64,000 nucleotides of DNA from Erythrobacter sp. YT30 (lineage in GTDB: Bacteria; Pseudomonadota; Alphaproteobacteria; Sphingomonadales; Sphingomonadaceae): NCBI RefSeq assembly GCF_001542875.1, contig NZ_LMAF01000001.1, positions 310,001 to 374,000 of the forward strand. The letters run 5' to 3'. Both the position numbers and the translations under genes were made by a program. This document shows positions 7,421-16,864 of this stretch, piece after piece. Every line of letters begins with the position of its first letter. The stretch's first letter is position 1. The notes beneath the pieces were generated by a model. It searched no databases, was not told where the DNA came from, and saw only the letters and a list, made by a program, of their open reading frames with translations.

Positions 7421-9094
7421 GTGTCGAGTATTTCTGATGACGACAATCTGCAGGAGATTGTCGCCAAAGCGTATGCAGCAATTGCGAAGCCCGACGGTAT
7501 GGTTGATCTGATTGCCGAATTGGCAACGGCAGAGGATCAGATCGATGATTTCTCGGTCAAGGCTGATGCGCATTTGACTAATGCAGCGAGGATCCTGGAC
7601 ACTGTCTATCCGGCATCCCAAAGTGATTACAGCAAGATAACGACTGAACGCGCGACCGAGATTCAGTGCGACCTTGCTCTTGATGATTCCATGATGATCG
7701 TATCGAGCAACGCAGAAATGTTCGAAGCGGATGGATTTGCTGCTGGCAGCCCGGCGCCTTCGTATTTGTTTGATCCATCAGGAGGCACCAAAGAGTTTCG
7801 TAGATTGCGCAATCTCTCGCTTGATGATGAACCAGAATTTGTTCGCATATTCGTGTCGGATACTGATTTGGAAGGTCGCTGGTTCTCCGTTGTTCGAACT
7901 AAGAGCAATCAAGGGCAATTGTTTGTTTTTCATGCGGTTCGTTTACGGTGGAACACGCAGGCTGGCAAAGCCTTCCAAACGGCTTTGAATCTGACGGATG
8001 TCGAGATCGCATTAACAAAGCATTTGGTCACCGGCGGGAAAGTCCGTAGCTTTGCGGAGATTCGAGGGCGGTCTATCGGGACAGTTCGCAATCAGTTGAA
8101 AGCATTGCAGCGAAAACTGTCTATCCGATCAAAGGAAGAGTTGCTGCTTTTGTACGCCGGATTTGTGCATTCGATTGAGATGCCAACCGACTCGCTGGCA
8201 GCCTTGCCGCACCATTGCGAGAATACATTCGAAGACCCGACGTTCGGAACGATTGCCTGGGAAGAATATGGCGATCCTGACGGCCATCCAGTTCTGTACT
8301 TCCATCCCCTTGAAGGCGCCTTATTGACATCCAAGGTGCAGCAGCAAGCTCTCGATCATGGTCTTCGTATAATCGCGCCATGGCGGCCGTATTACGGGGA
8401 CACAACTGGTGAGGGTTGGTCGATCGAAAGCGCCATCAATTTCGCACCGCGCGTCGCCAGGCTTCTCGACTATCTCCAGATAAAGAGCGCGGTTGGTCTG
8501 ACTACGCAGGCAGGCAGCCAATATCTGATGGCGATGGCTAAGTATCAACCGGAACGGTTATACGGGGGTGTCTTGGCAGCCGGCTATCTGCCTTTCGTTG
8601 ATCGCGCCGACTTTGCGACTATTCCCAAAAGTCACCAATTGCAGATGCGCTTAGCGCGGACTGTGCCAGCTTTCGCTCGTATTTATCAGAGAGCCATGCT
8701 GGCTAGCATTCGCGACGGAGAGTTCTATCGCTTTGTCGAGAATTTCTATCGCAACTGCCCGCGCGAACTGGCTGCCCTGCGAAGTCCGGACATGCTGACA
8801 TCAATCCGCAGATCGGCGTTCTATATCTTTAGCAAGGGGTTCGACGGCACGATCGACACCATGCTCAGCTGGGCGGCTGACTGGAGCGAATTGTGCGAGA
8901 ATATCTCAATTCCTATACAGATGCTGGCGAGCGAAGATGACCGCGCTATGCCGGCCGAGTTCGTGCGAAAATCCTGCGTCAGGTACGGCTTCAACGATCC
9001 GATCTTCGTTCCCGATACCGGGGGTTTCATGCTCTTTGAGGAGCCCGGAACAGTTATGCGGCACATCCAAGAAAGCTTCGAGAGGCGGATGTAG
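7421..9094 (+). CDS. LuxR-type HTH regulator fused to a degenerate alpha/beta hydrolase domain
   Basis: A 557-aa fusion. Residues 1-185 are an unrecognised N-terminal region. About 189-245 is a LuxR-family helix-turn-helix (LTDVEIALTKHL ... SIGTVRNQLKALQRKL). About 275-557 is an alpha/beta hydrolase fold with YGDPDGHPVLYFHPLEGA, IIAPWRPYYGDTT and a late LASEDDRAMP acid loop. The nucleophile elbow reads VGLTTQAGS, with no G-x-S-x-G, and the usual final GH is GGF, so the nucleophilic Ser and the catalytic His both appear to be missing. I infer a ligand-sensing rather than catalytic domain. Start GTG at 7421 has AAGGAA about 7 nt upstream. It is transcribed away from the amidohydrolase, which it may regulate. 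Confidence 0.8.
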   Translation: MSSISDDDNLQEIVAKAYAAIAKPDGMVDLIAELATAEDQIDDFSVKADAHLTNAARILDTVYPASQSDYSKITTERATEIQCDLALDDSMMIVSSNAEMFEADGFAAGSPAPSYLFDPSGGTKEFRRLRNLSLDDEPEFVRIFVSDTDLEGRWFSVVRTKSNQGQLFVFHAVRLRWNTQAGKAFQTALNLTDVEIALTKHLVTGGKVRSFAEIRGRSIGTVRNQLKALQRKLSIRSKEELLLLYAGFVHSIEMPTDSLAALPHHCENTFEDPTFGTIAWEEYGDPDGHPVLYFHPLEGALLTSKVQQQALDHGLRIIAPWRPYYGDTTGEGWSIESAINFAPRVARLLDYLQIKSAVGLTTQAGSQYLMAMAKYQPERLYGGVLAAGYLPFVDRADFATIPKSHQLQMRLARTVPAFARIYQRAMLASIRDGEFYRFVENFYRNCPRELAALRSPDMLTSIRRSAFYIFSKGFDGTIDTMLSWAADWSELCENISIPIQMLASEDDRAMPAEFVRKSCVRYGFNDPIFVPDTGGFMLFEEPGTVMRHIQESFERRM

Positions 9095-9125
9095 AAAACC
9101 GTGTTAGATGTGGCATCTGATCAGG

Positions 9126-9902
9126 TCAGGCGGTGGAGATCATTCCGCCATCGAGCGCGATAGTCTTGCCGGTCAGCCACGCAGATGCCCGCGAGCTTAG
9201 GTAGATTGCAGTCCCGGCAATATCCTCAGGCTGACCCATCCGGCCGCGCGGTATTTGCTTGATGGCGGCATCCGCCATTCCATCATTTTCGACAATTTGC
9301 TTCGTCATGTCGCTTGGGAAAAGGCCTGGCGCTATAGCGTTCACATTGATGTTGCTGGACGCAAGATCCGTGGCGAGATGTTCGGTAAGGTGGATTACTC
9401 CGGATTTGCTCGCCGAATAGGCATAAGTCGGCATACCGGAATTGCGGATGCCGTTGATCGACGCGATGTTGATCACGCGGGCAGGGCTTTCGCTCGTCCC
9501 TGCAGCTTTCAGCAATGGAATGAATTTCTGCGTCGTGAAGAAGACTGATTTGATGTTGATGTCCATCACTTTATCCCAGCCTTTTTCCGGGAATTGTTCC
9601 AGTGGAGCCGCCCAGTTTGCTCCTGCATTGTTGATGAGAATGTCGATACTGTCTTCGTGTTTGGAGACTTCCTCAACAAACGCTTCAATCCCTTCAACCT
9701 TCGACATATCGGCTTGAATTGCCACGCACTCGCCATACTGGGAAAGCTCTTCTGCCATCGCTTCGAGCCGCTCCAGCTTGCGCGCCGTGATATAAGCCTT
9801 AGCGCCATTTGAGAGCAGGCCCTTGGCCATCATCGCGCCAATACCGCTGGATCCGCCAGTGACAACTGCCGTCTTGCCGGATACGTCGAACAGGTTCTTC
9901 AT
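9126..9902 (-). CDS. SDR family oxidoreductase (3-oxoacyl-reductase-like)
   Basis: Classical short-chain dehydrogenase of 258 aa. It has the cofactor motif TGGSSGIG (residues about 15-22), NNAGAN, the catalytic Ser-Tyr-Lys in IASINGI and YAYSASKSG, and the C-terminal LDGG. It resembles RhlG/FabG-type NADP-dependent reductases; the real substrate is unknown. A GGAG sits about 7 nt before the ATG at 9902. Its stop lies 31 bp beyond the convergent LuxR-hydrolase gene. It lies next to leuA on the same strand, with 46 bp between. Confidence 0.88.
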   Translation of the reverse strand: MKNLFDVSGKTAVVTGGSSGIGAMMAKGLLSNGAKAYITARKLERLEAMAEELSQYGECVAIQADMSKVEGIEAFVEEVSKHEDSIDILINNAGANWAAPLEQFPEKGWDKVMDINIKSVFFTTQKFIPLLKAAGTSESPARVINIASINGIRNSGMPTYAYSASKSGVIHLTEHLATDLASSNINVNAIAPGLFPSDMTKQIVENDGMADAAIKQIPRGRMGQPEDIAGTAIYLSSRASAWLTGKTIALDGGMISTA

Positions 9903-9948
9903 AGTCTACTCCAAAGCTTGAGTATGTGGGAAAGGGTCGTGGCAAGGA

Positions 9949-11625
9949 TCAGGCTGCAACAGCTGAGTTCGCAACGCTCAACACTGCACGAACACTTGCG
10001 GTGGCAACGTCTTCGTCTATTCCGCAACCCCAGATTATCCTGCCATTGCTTTCGCATTTCAGATACGCTGCAGCCCTTGCTTCTCGACCGGAACCGAGTG
10101 CGTGTTCGGTGTAATCAAGCACTCGAATATCGAGATCGAATGCCTCCTCAAACGTGCTCACCACGCTAGAAATCAGGCCATTGCCTCTTCCAGAAACACT
10201 TTGCTCGCCGCCTTCCACCGCAATCTTGCCAGCGAAGAGGCGAGTTCCATCGGCGGCTCGGCTTTCTTCGTAGTCCACCAGTTGAAAGTGCTTTTTGTCC
10301 GTCTGGACATGATACGCAGTCTGAAAAGCTCTCCAGATGTCGGCGGCATTCAATTCGCGACCCAACTCGTCGGCCAGATGCTGGACATGCTTGGAAAAGT
10401 CTGCCTGCATTTGCTTTGGCAGTTTCAGCCCCTGATCCTGCTCCAGCACCCACGCAAATCCGCCTTTGCCGCTTTGCGAATTGACGCGGATAACAGCTTC
10501 ATAATTGCGGCCCAAGTCTGCCGGGTCAATCGGAAGGTATGGAACACGCCATCGTTCGTCATTTTGTGCTGAATTGGCTTCAAAACCTTTCTTGATTGCG
10601 TCCTGATGGCTTCCTGAAAACGCGGTGTAGACGAGTTCACCACCATAGGGGTGGCGCTGATGAACTGGCAGATCGTTGCAGTATTCGACTGTCTCGATAA
10701 CGCGGTCGATATCGGAGAAATCGAGGCCGGGATCGACGCCTTGCGTGTAGAGATTGAGTGCCATAGTTATGAGGCAGCAATTCCCAGTGCGCTCTCCGTT
10801 TCCGAAAAGGCAACCTTCAACGCGGTCTGCTCCCGCCATCAGGCCCAATTCGGCAGCCGCAACGCCCGTTCCCCGGTCGTTGTGAGTGTGGAGTGAGACA
10901 ATCGCGCTCTCGCGATTAGGCAGGTTACGGCAGAAGTACTCTATCTGATCCGCGTAGATATTAGGCGTTGCCGCTTCCACCGTGGCCGGCAAATTGAGGA
11001 TAATCGGTCTTTCTCGTGTTGGGGAGATAACTTCCATCACCGCCTCGCAAACCTCGATCGAGAAATCCAATTCTGCGGTCGAGAATGTCTCTGGCGAGTA
11101 CTGAAAACGCCAGTCCGTTTCGGGCCGCTCTGCGGCACAATCGCGCATCACTCTAGCGCCTTGAGCAGCAATTTCGCGCACCTCATCTTTCGACATGCGG
11201 AAAACGATATCGCGCCACGCAGGGCTTACGGCGTTGTAGAGGTGGACAATGGCGGAACGTGCACCTTCAAGGCTTTCAAACGAAGTTCGGATCAGATCTT
11301 CGCGGCTTTGCGTCAGAACTTGGACCGTCACGTCGTCGGGGATGGCATTTGATTTTACCAGGCCCGAGATAAAGTCGAATTCCGTTGCACCGGCGCTTGG
11401 GAAACCGACTTCGATTTCCTTCACACCAACTTCGACAAGAAGGTCGAAGAAGCGCTTTTTCTTTACCGCATCCATTGGATCGATGATCGATTGGTTGCCG
11501 TCGCGAAGGTCGGTTGAGAGCCAGCGCGGTGCCTTTTCGATTAGGCGGCTTGGCCATTGGCGATCGGGCAGATTGATCTGGCCAAACGGCGCGTATTTTG
11601 TCGAAGGCTGTTTCAGCATTGGCAT
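9949..11625 (-). CDS. leuA: 2-isopropylmalate synthase
   Basis: Condenses 2-ketoisovalerate with acetyl-CoA, the first committed step of leucine synthesis. LSTDLRDGNQ near residue 35 is the HMGL-like catalytic signature, and SLHTHNDRGTG carries the metal-binding HxH. A C-terminal LeuA regulatory domain follows, with the leucine-feedback fold. Length 558 aa is typical of the long LeuA form. I chose ATG at 11625 (MPMLKQPSTKY). A TTG 21 codons further up (11688) is possible, but no Shine-Dalgarno favours it. A Leu-rich leader peptide lies about 85 bp upstream, suggesting control by attenuation. Confidence 0.95.
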   Translation of the reverse strand: MPMLKQPSTKYAPFGQINLPDRQWPSRLIEKAPRWLSTDLRDGNQSIIDPMDAVKKKRFFDLLVEVGVKEIEVGFPSAGATEFDFISGLVKSNAIPDDVTVQVLTQSREDLIRTSFESLEGARSAIVHLYNAVSPAWRDIVFRMSKDEVREIAAQGARVMRDCAAERPETDWRFQYSPETFSTAELDFSIEVCEAVMEVISPTRERPIILNLPATVEAATPNIYADQIEYFCRNLPNRESAIVSLHTHNDRGTGVAAAELGLMAGADRVEGCLFGNGERTGNCCLITMALNLYTQGVDPGLDFSDIDRVIETVEYCNDLPVHQRHPYGGELVYTAFSGSHQDAIKKGFEANSAQNDERWRVPYLPIDPADLGRNYEAVIRVNSQSGKGGFAWVLEQDQGLKLPKQMQADFSKHVQHLADELGRELNAADIWRAFQTAYHVQTDKKHFQLVDYEESRAADGTRLFAGKIAVEGGEQSVSGRGNGLISSVVSTFEEAFDLDIRVLDYTEHALGSGREARAAAYLKCESNGRIIWGCGIDEDVATASVRAVLSVANSAVAA

Positions 11626-11710
11626 GATGGAATTGGCTCGCGTGCGAATTGATGAGAAAGTCTGGTGAGGCCCCTTGAACGTCAGCAAGCGGCCGTTGGC
11701 ACGCGTGCAG

Positions 11711-11758
11711 TCACGCCCAAGGGCGTGTAAGTCGTAGCAGGAGACCGTTTGTTCGCAT
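11711..11758 (-). CDS. leu leader peptide (MRTNGLLLRLTRPWA)
   Basis: A 15-residue ORF upstream of leuA with four Leu codons (CTC CTG CTA CTT), all different, three of them consecutive. AAGG lies about 6 nt before its ATG. Its end overlaps a CACGCCC/GGGCGTG hairpin (11712-11727), and GCACGCGTGC (11699-11708) follows. This is the arrangement of ribosome-mediated transcription attenuation: slow translation of Leu codons under leucine shortage changes the fold ahead of leuA. I see no clean U-tract terminator before leuA, so the exact mechanism is unproven. Confidence 0.65.
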   Translation of the reverse strand: MRTNGLLLRLTRPWA

Positions 11759-11913
11759 CACACCTTAGCTTTTGTGCGATTTTTGATATGGGTGCAAGCG
11801 CGCGCTTAAAGAAATTTCGTATCGAGTGTAACGAACGCCAACCCTAGTGCGAATTGCCCAGTGTCGCCGGCGATCAGGCCGCTGGCAACGTGACACACCA
11901 AGGAGGTAATCCA

Positions 11914-12465
11914 ATGAAACGTTCAATTTTTGCAATCGCACTTTTGGCAACCGTCGCAGCATGCGGCGCTCCTGCCGCTGAAGCACCTGCCGACACTGGC
12001 GCCACGGCTGAAGCAACAACCGAGTCATCGGTCTATGCTGATCTTGGCGGTGAACCCAACGGTCCGGTTTATCGCAAAGCGAAAGGCGACACGCTAGCCG
12101 TATCGGGATTTGACGTGGTCAGCTATTTCACCGGCGACGGCGTTCCTGTTGAAGGCACCGAAGAATTTACGGTCAAGTACCAAGGATATGACTATCGTTT
12201 TGCCAACGAAGACAATGCCAAGGCGTTTATCGAAGACCCTGACAAATACGCCCCGGCATATGGCGGATACTGCGCATGGGCCATCGGCGCCAATGACGCT
12301 CTCGCACCTGGAGATCCGCAGGTTTACGAAATTGTCGACGGCACACTCTACTTGAACTTCAACGAAGATGTTCAGGATCGCTGGGAAAAAGATATTCCTG
12401 GCTTCATCGCGAAGGCTGATACGAACTATCCAACGCACTCACCTGATGAGCACTATCAAGACTAA
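11914..12465 (+). CDS. YHS-domain lipoprotein
   Basis: Secreted lipoprotein of 183 aa. The signal peptide ends in the lipobox VAAC (Cys about residue 17), followed by an Ala/Glu/Thr-rich linker. A YHS-like domain occupies the rest, with GFDVVSYFTGDG and YAPAYGGYCAWAIG. YHS domains occur in metal-linked proteins, but a role here is not established. The ATG at 11914 follows a near-perfect AGGAGG at 6-nt spacing. The upstream frame to 11854 lacks support. Transcription ends at the strong hairpin at 12491-12521. Confidence 0.88.
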   Translation: MKRSIFAIALLATVAACGAPAAEAPADTGATAEATTESSVYADLGGEPNGPVYRKAKGDTLAVSGFDVVSYFTGDGVPVEGTEEFTVKYQGYDYRFANEDNAKAFIEDPDKYAPAYGGYCAWAIGANDALAPGDPQVYEIVDGTLYLNFNEDVQDRWEKDIPGFIAKADTNYPTHSPDEHYQD

Positions 12466-12490
12466 TCCGCATTCACTACGGTTTGAATTG

Positions 12491-12521
12491 CCCCGCTACT
12501 CGAACGAGTGGCGGGGTTTTT
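12491..12521 (+). terminator. Intrinsic terminator after the YHS lipoprotein gene
   Basis: CCCCGCTACTC pairs with GAGTGGCGGGG (11 bp with one T-G pair) around a GAAC tetraloop, followed by TTTTT. It lies 26 bp after the YHS gene stop and just before the 3' end of the convergent I78-like gene, where it may also act in reverse. Confidence 0.9.
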
Positions 12522-12527
12522 CATCGG

Positions 12528-12977
12528 TTATCCGCAGCGCGCGTCACGAATGATGTTTGCCGCATCCAGCATGATGTTGAGTCGCGGATTTGTTGGATCA
12601 GGACGAATGTAATCGCTACCCGCTGCAATAAAGCGCACCTCGTTCGCCCCGTCGATGACATTTACGATTGCAAGCTGCACGTTGTCATCGGCTTCGAGCC
12701 CGATGAATTGACCCATTTCATTCGCGCCGCATGTGGCGCTGGCTGGATCGGTCGCGGTGCCTGCAACATAGGGGCCTTGCGCTGCACCTTCCAGTGGCTC
12801 TGCGACGGTGGGAGCAACCGTTCCGGTAGGCTCGGGCGCCGGTGTTTCCTTTGCGCCATTTATGCGCGCGGCGAAATCATCCGCCGCATTGGCAGGCGTT
12901 GATTGCTCAGCTTGACTGCCGCACGCAGCCAGCGTCATCAAGGTGGCAGACACAGCAATTTTCACGAGCTTTTGCAT
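12528..12977 (-). CDS. I78-family peptidase-inhibitor-like lipoprotein
   Basis: A 149-aa lipoprotein with signal peptide and lipobox LAAC (Cys about residue 19), then a low-complexity linker. The C-terminal domain starts at CGANEMGQFIGLEADD and ends RLNIMLDAANIIRDARCG, the layout of peptidase inhibitor I78 domains (paired terminal Cys, RLNI...D..I). It may protect envelope proteins against proteases. ATG at 12977 with GGAG about 8 nt upstream is preferred to the GTG one codon earlier. Confidence 0.78.
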   Translation of the reverse strand: MQKLVKIAVSATLMTLAACGSQAEQSTPANAADDFAARINGAKETPAPEPTGTVAPTVAEPLEGAAQGPYVAGTATDPASATCGANEMGQFIGLEADDNVQLAIVNVIDGANEVRFIAAGSDYIRPDPTNPRLNIMLDAANIIRDARCG

Positions 12978-13007
12978 CACCGCTCCTTTTCCATTTGCAT
13001 AGTCGTG

Positions 13008-14156
13008 TTATCGCGTCCGAATGCGATCTTGAGTGAGTTCATCAACTTTGTGCACTCCCATCAATCGCATTCCGCGTTCAATCTCATCTTTGAGTATCAT
13101 TAGGGCGCGTTCAACACCTTCTTTTCCGGCTGCAGCCAAGGCATACAGGTAAAGCCTCCCCCCAGAGGCCGCCGTAGCTCCTGCGCAAAGTGATTTCAGG
13201 ACATGCGTGCCGCGCCTTACACCGCCATCGCATATGATTTCGATCCTACCTCCGACCGCGTCAACAATTTCGGGCAATTGGTCAAATGGCGCACGGCTTC
13301 CGTCCAATTGCCTACCGCCGTGGTTGGATAGCATTATGGCATCAGCACCCATCTCTACCGCACGGCGGGCATCCGCAACACTCATCACGCCCTTCAGCAC
13401 AAAAGTGCCGCCCCACTGTTGTTTAATCTCCGCCGCAGTGTCCCAGTTCATTGATGTGTCGAGCATGGTGTTGAAGTATTCCGCAATGCTCACTGCCTTA
13501 CTTGATCCTTCGCTCACATGCGTATTGAGATTGGGAAGCTGGAATTTCTCGCGGAAAAGGTAATCGAGTGTCCAGCGCGGCCGTGTTGCATAGCTCCAGA
13601 CGCCTGCGGGAGTGAAGCGGGGCGGGGTCGTAAATCCTGATCTGAGGCATCGCTCGCGCTTGCCCGAAACGATGGTGTCTACCGTCAAAGCGAGCGCATC
13701 AAAACCTGAAGCCTGACATCGCTCGATCATGTTCGTGTTCAACCCTTTGTCTTTATGGACGTAGAGCTGAAAAAGCTTCGGCCCTCTCGTGAGCTCAGCA
13801 ATCTCTTCAATTGAACGGGTCGCGAGGCTGGATATTCCGAACCACAGGCCGAATTTCTCTCCAGCTTTCGCCACGGCAGTCTCCCCCTGCCAGTGGAAAG
13901 CGCGCTGTACGGCAGTGGGCGAAAGCATGAGGGGAAGGGCGGTTTTTCGTCCGAGGATCGTGCAAGTGGTGTCTATCTCCTCAACACCAGCTAGAACATC
14001 GGGCACTAGATCGACCATATCATAGGCCATTGTGTTGCGCGCTTTGGTCAATTCATCATCAGCCGCCCCATCAATGTAATCGAACACGGGGAAGGGCAGG
14101 CGTGCCTTTGCAAGCGCGCGAAAATCATCGATATTGTGACAGTCCGAAAGTCGCAT
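13008..14156 (-). CDS. FMN-dependent alpha-hydroxy acid dehydrogenase (L-lactate dehydrogenase-like)
   Basis: FMN TIM-barrel enzyme of 382 aa oxidising an L-2-hydroxy acid. FPVFDYIDGAADDE near residue 27 is the conserved N-terminal segment, LTVDTIVSGKRERC the FMN-binding region and LSNHGGRQLDGS the active site with the catalytic His. GGRIEIICDGGVRRGTHVLK closes the FMN phosphate site. Lactate is the usual substrate, though mandelate or glycolate relatives look similar. I started at ATG 14156 (MRLSDCHNIDD) rather than the TTG four codons upstream. The 482-bp region upstream (14157-14638) contains no convincing gene but many hairpins. Confidence 0.88.
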   Translation of the reverse strand: MRLSDCHNIDDFRALAKARLPFPVFDYIDGAADDELTKARNTMAYDMVDLVPDVLAGVEEIDTTCTILGRKTALPLMLSPTAVQRAFHWQGETAVAKAGEKFGLWFGISSLATRSIEEIAELTRGPKLFQLYVHKDKGLNTNMIERCQASGFDALALTVDTIVSGKRERCLRSGFTTPPRFTPAGVWSYATRPRWTLDYLFREKFQLPNLNTHVSEGSSKAVSIAEYFNTMLDTSMNWDTAAEIKQQWGGTFVLKGVMSVADARRAVEMGADAIMLSNHGGRQLDGSRAPFDQLPEIVDAVGGRIEIICDGGVRRGTHVLKSLCAGATAASGGRLYLYALAAAGKEGVERALMILKDEIERGMRLMGVHKVDELTQDRIRTR

Positions 14157-14325
14157 ATTGAAACGCAATCACCCGTTTCGTGCTGCATTGCCCGATCCCT
14201 ATTTCAATGTCGAGAACGGCGCAGGTTTCAGCTTCGGATCGATATTTCATATTTTTTCGATCAAAGTGTCACCAATTGCGTATCGCCAGCGAATACCGTG
14301 GGTGCGCGGCCATTCGGCGGCAGTT

Positions 14326-14611
14326 AGGACACTGGTCAGTTTCCCCTGCTGGCCTTTCCCCCTGACGCCCCAGTCCTGACGGTTAGTCGGATGGTCGTCG
14401 CACAATTTGGAGGAAGCATGGGACAGTCCATGCTTGATCACACGCAGAGACACTTCTTGCCAGTTCGACAGGCTCATTTTCAAAGACCGCTTCGGCCATC
14501 CGCCGGGCGGATTTTGCTGGCTCGTGTTTGCATGCCGAAAGCCTGACGGCATGCTTCTTGGGTGTGGCCGGTTGGGTTTTCCTCCTAAGTCCGCCGGTCA
14601 CACCCTTTTTT
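14326..14611 (+). ncRNA. Candidate structured RNA: five hairpins ending in a terminator
   Basis: Within a 482-bp gap the plus strand shows, in order: a bulged stem joining 14326-14339 to 14362-14377; AAGCATGG/CCATGCTT (14414-14421 with 14428-14435); ATCCGCC/GGCGGAT (14498-14512); GCATGCCG/CGGCATGC (14530-14537 with 14547-14554); and GGGTGTGGCCGG/CCGGTCACACCC (14560-14571 with 14594-14605) followed by six T. The last is terminator-shaped, which argues for a plus-strand transcript. I could not match it to tmRNA, RNase P RNA, 6S or SRP RNA by eye. ORFs crossing the region have no recognisable protein features. Confidence 0.35.
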
Positions 14612-14638
14612 CTGGTGTCGCAATTAATCTGGTTTGCC

Positions 14639-15235
14639 TTAGCAATCTGGGAGCGGATCGCTCTGTCTCTCTGCCAACTCTTGTAGAGTGTACAGTTGGC
14701 GCGGTTCCAAAGCAGGACAGGGCACGTAGTCGCGATCTTGAGGCAGGCATCGCGCGCCACATACTAGCCGCGCCGAAGGCTGCTCAGCATTGACGTGCCA
14801 GAACCTGCCACCTGGTGTTGCAACATAACCATCCATACCGCTTGCGGCGTCACTTTGAAGATCGAGCACCGATGGCACTTCGCTGTCATATTTATCGCTG
14901 AACGAACCGTGCGTATGGAAACTGGCGACCGGCCGCATTCCCGGTTCATCGAAATAGCTGATCCCGCAACTTGCCTCGTCTCCAAGGCGCGGAGGCGTTG
15001 ATCCAAGCGTCCCACCTGCCTCTTCGAAGATTATACCGCAAAGTTCCACATCATCTGAGAATGATTGTGCCTGCAATTCCTCGAGCTGTTGCCGAGCAAA
15101 TTGCTCAACTTCGTTCTGGGTCACTGTGATGACGAAATCCTCTGGACCTTTCACATTCAAATAGGCGCGCACGACAATGATAGCGCCAATGATCGCCATC
15201 AGGCCATAGACAATAGGAGCGGTGCGAGCATTCAT
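14639..15235 (-). CDS. Membrane-anchored DUF4329/JAB-like protein
   Basis: A 198-aa protein with one N-terminal membrane helix (about residues 8-24) and the rest presumably periplasmic. The core SFHTHGSFSD ... SVLD ... GYVATPGG fits a JAB/MPN-type metalloprotease pattern (HxH, then S-x-x-D) as seen in DUF4329. Several Cys residues toward the C-terminus may form disulphides. Substrate is unknown. The ATG at 15235 has no strong Shine-Dalgarno. It lies 20 bp downstream of ilvC on the same strand and may be read as the tail of the ilv operon. Confidence 0.65.
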   Translation of the reverse strand: MNARTAPIVYGLMAIIGAIIVVRAYLNVKGPEDFVITVTQNEVEQFARQQLEELQAQSFSDDVELCGIIFEEAGGTLGSTPPRLGDEASCGISYFDEPGMRPVASFHTHGSFSDKYDSEVPSVLDLQSDAASGMDGYVATPGGRFWHVNAEQPSARLVCGARCLPQDRDYVPCPALEPRQLYTLQELAERQSDPLPDC

Positions 15236-15255
15236 TAGAACGCTCGCCTATCGCC

Positions 15256-16832
<1,577 letters not shown>

Positions 16833-16864
16833 CTTGGGTTGTCTTTCCTGATGTCTTGCGCGCT

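Noticed and set aside
14247..14760. Overlapping minus- and plus-strand ORFs in the gap after the DUF4329 gene
   Set aside because: Their products look random, several frames overlap each other, and the sequence is dominated by hairpins, so an RNA or non-coding region fits better.
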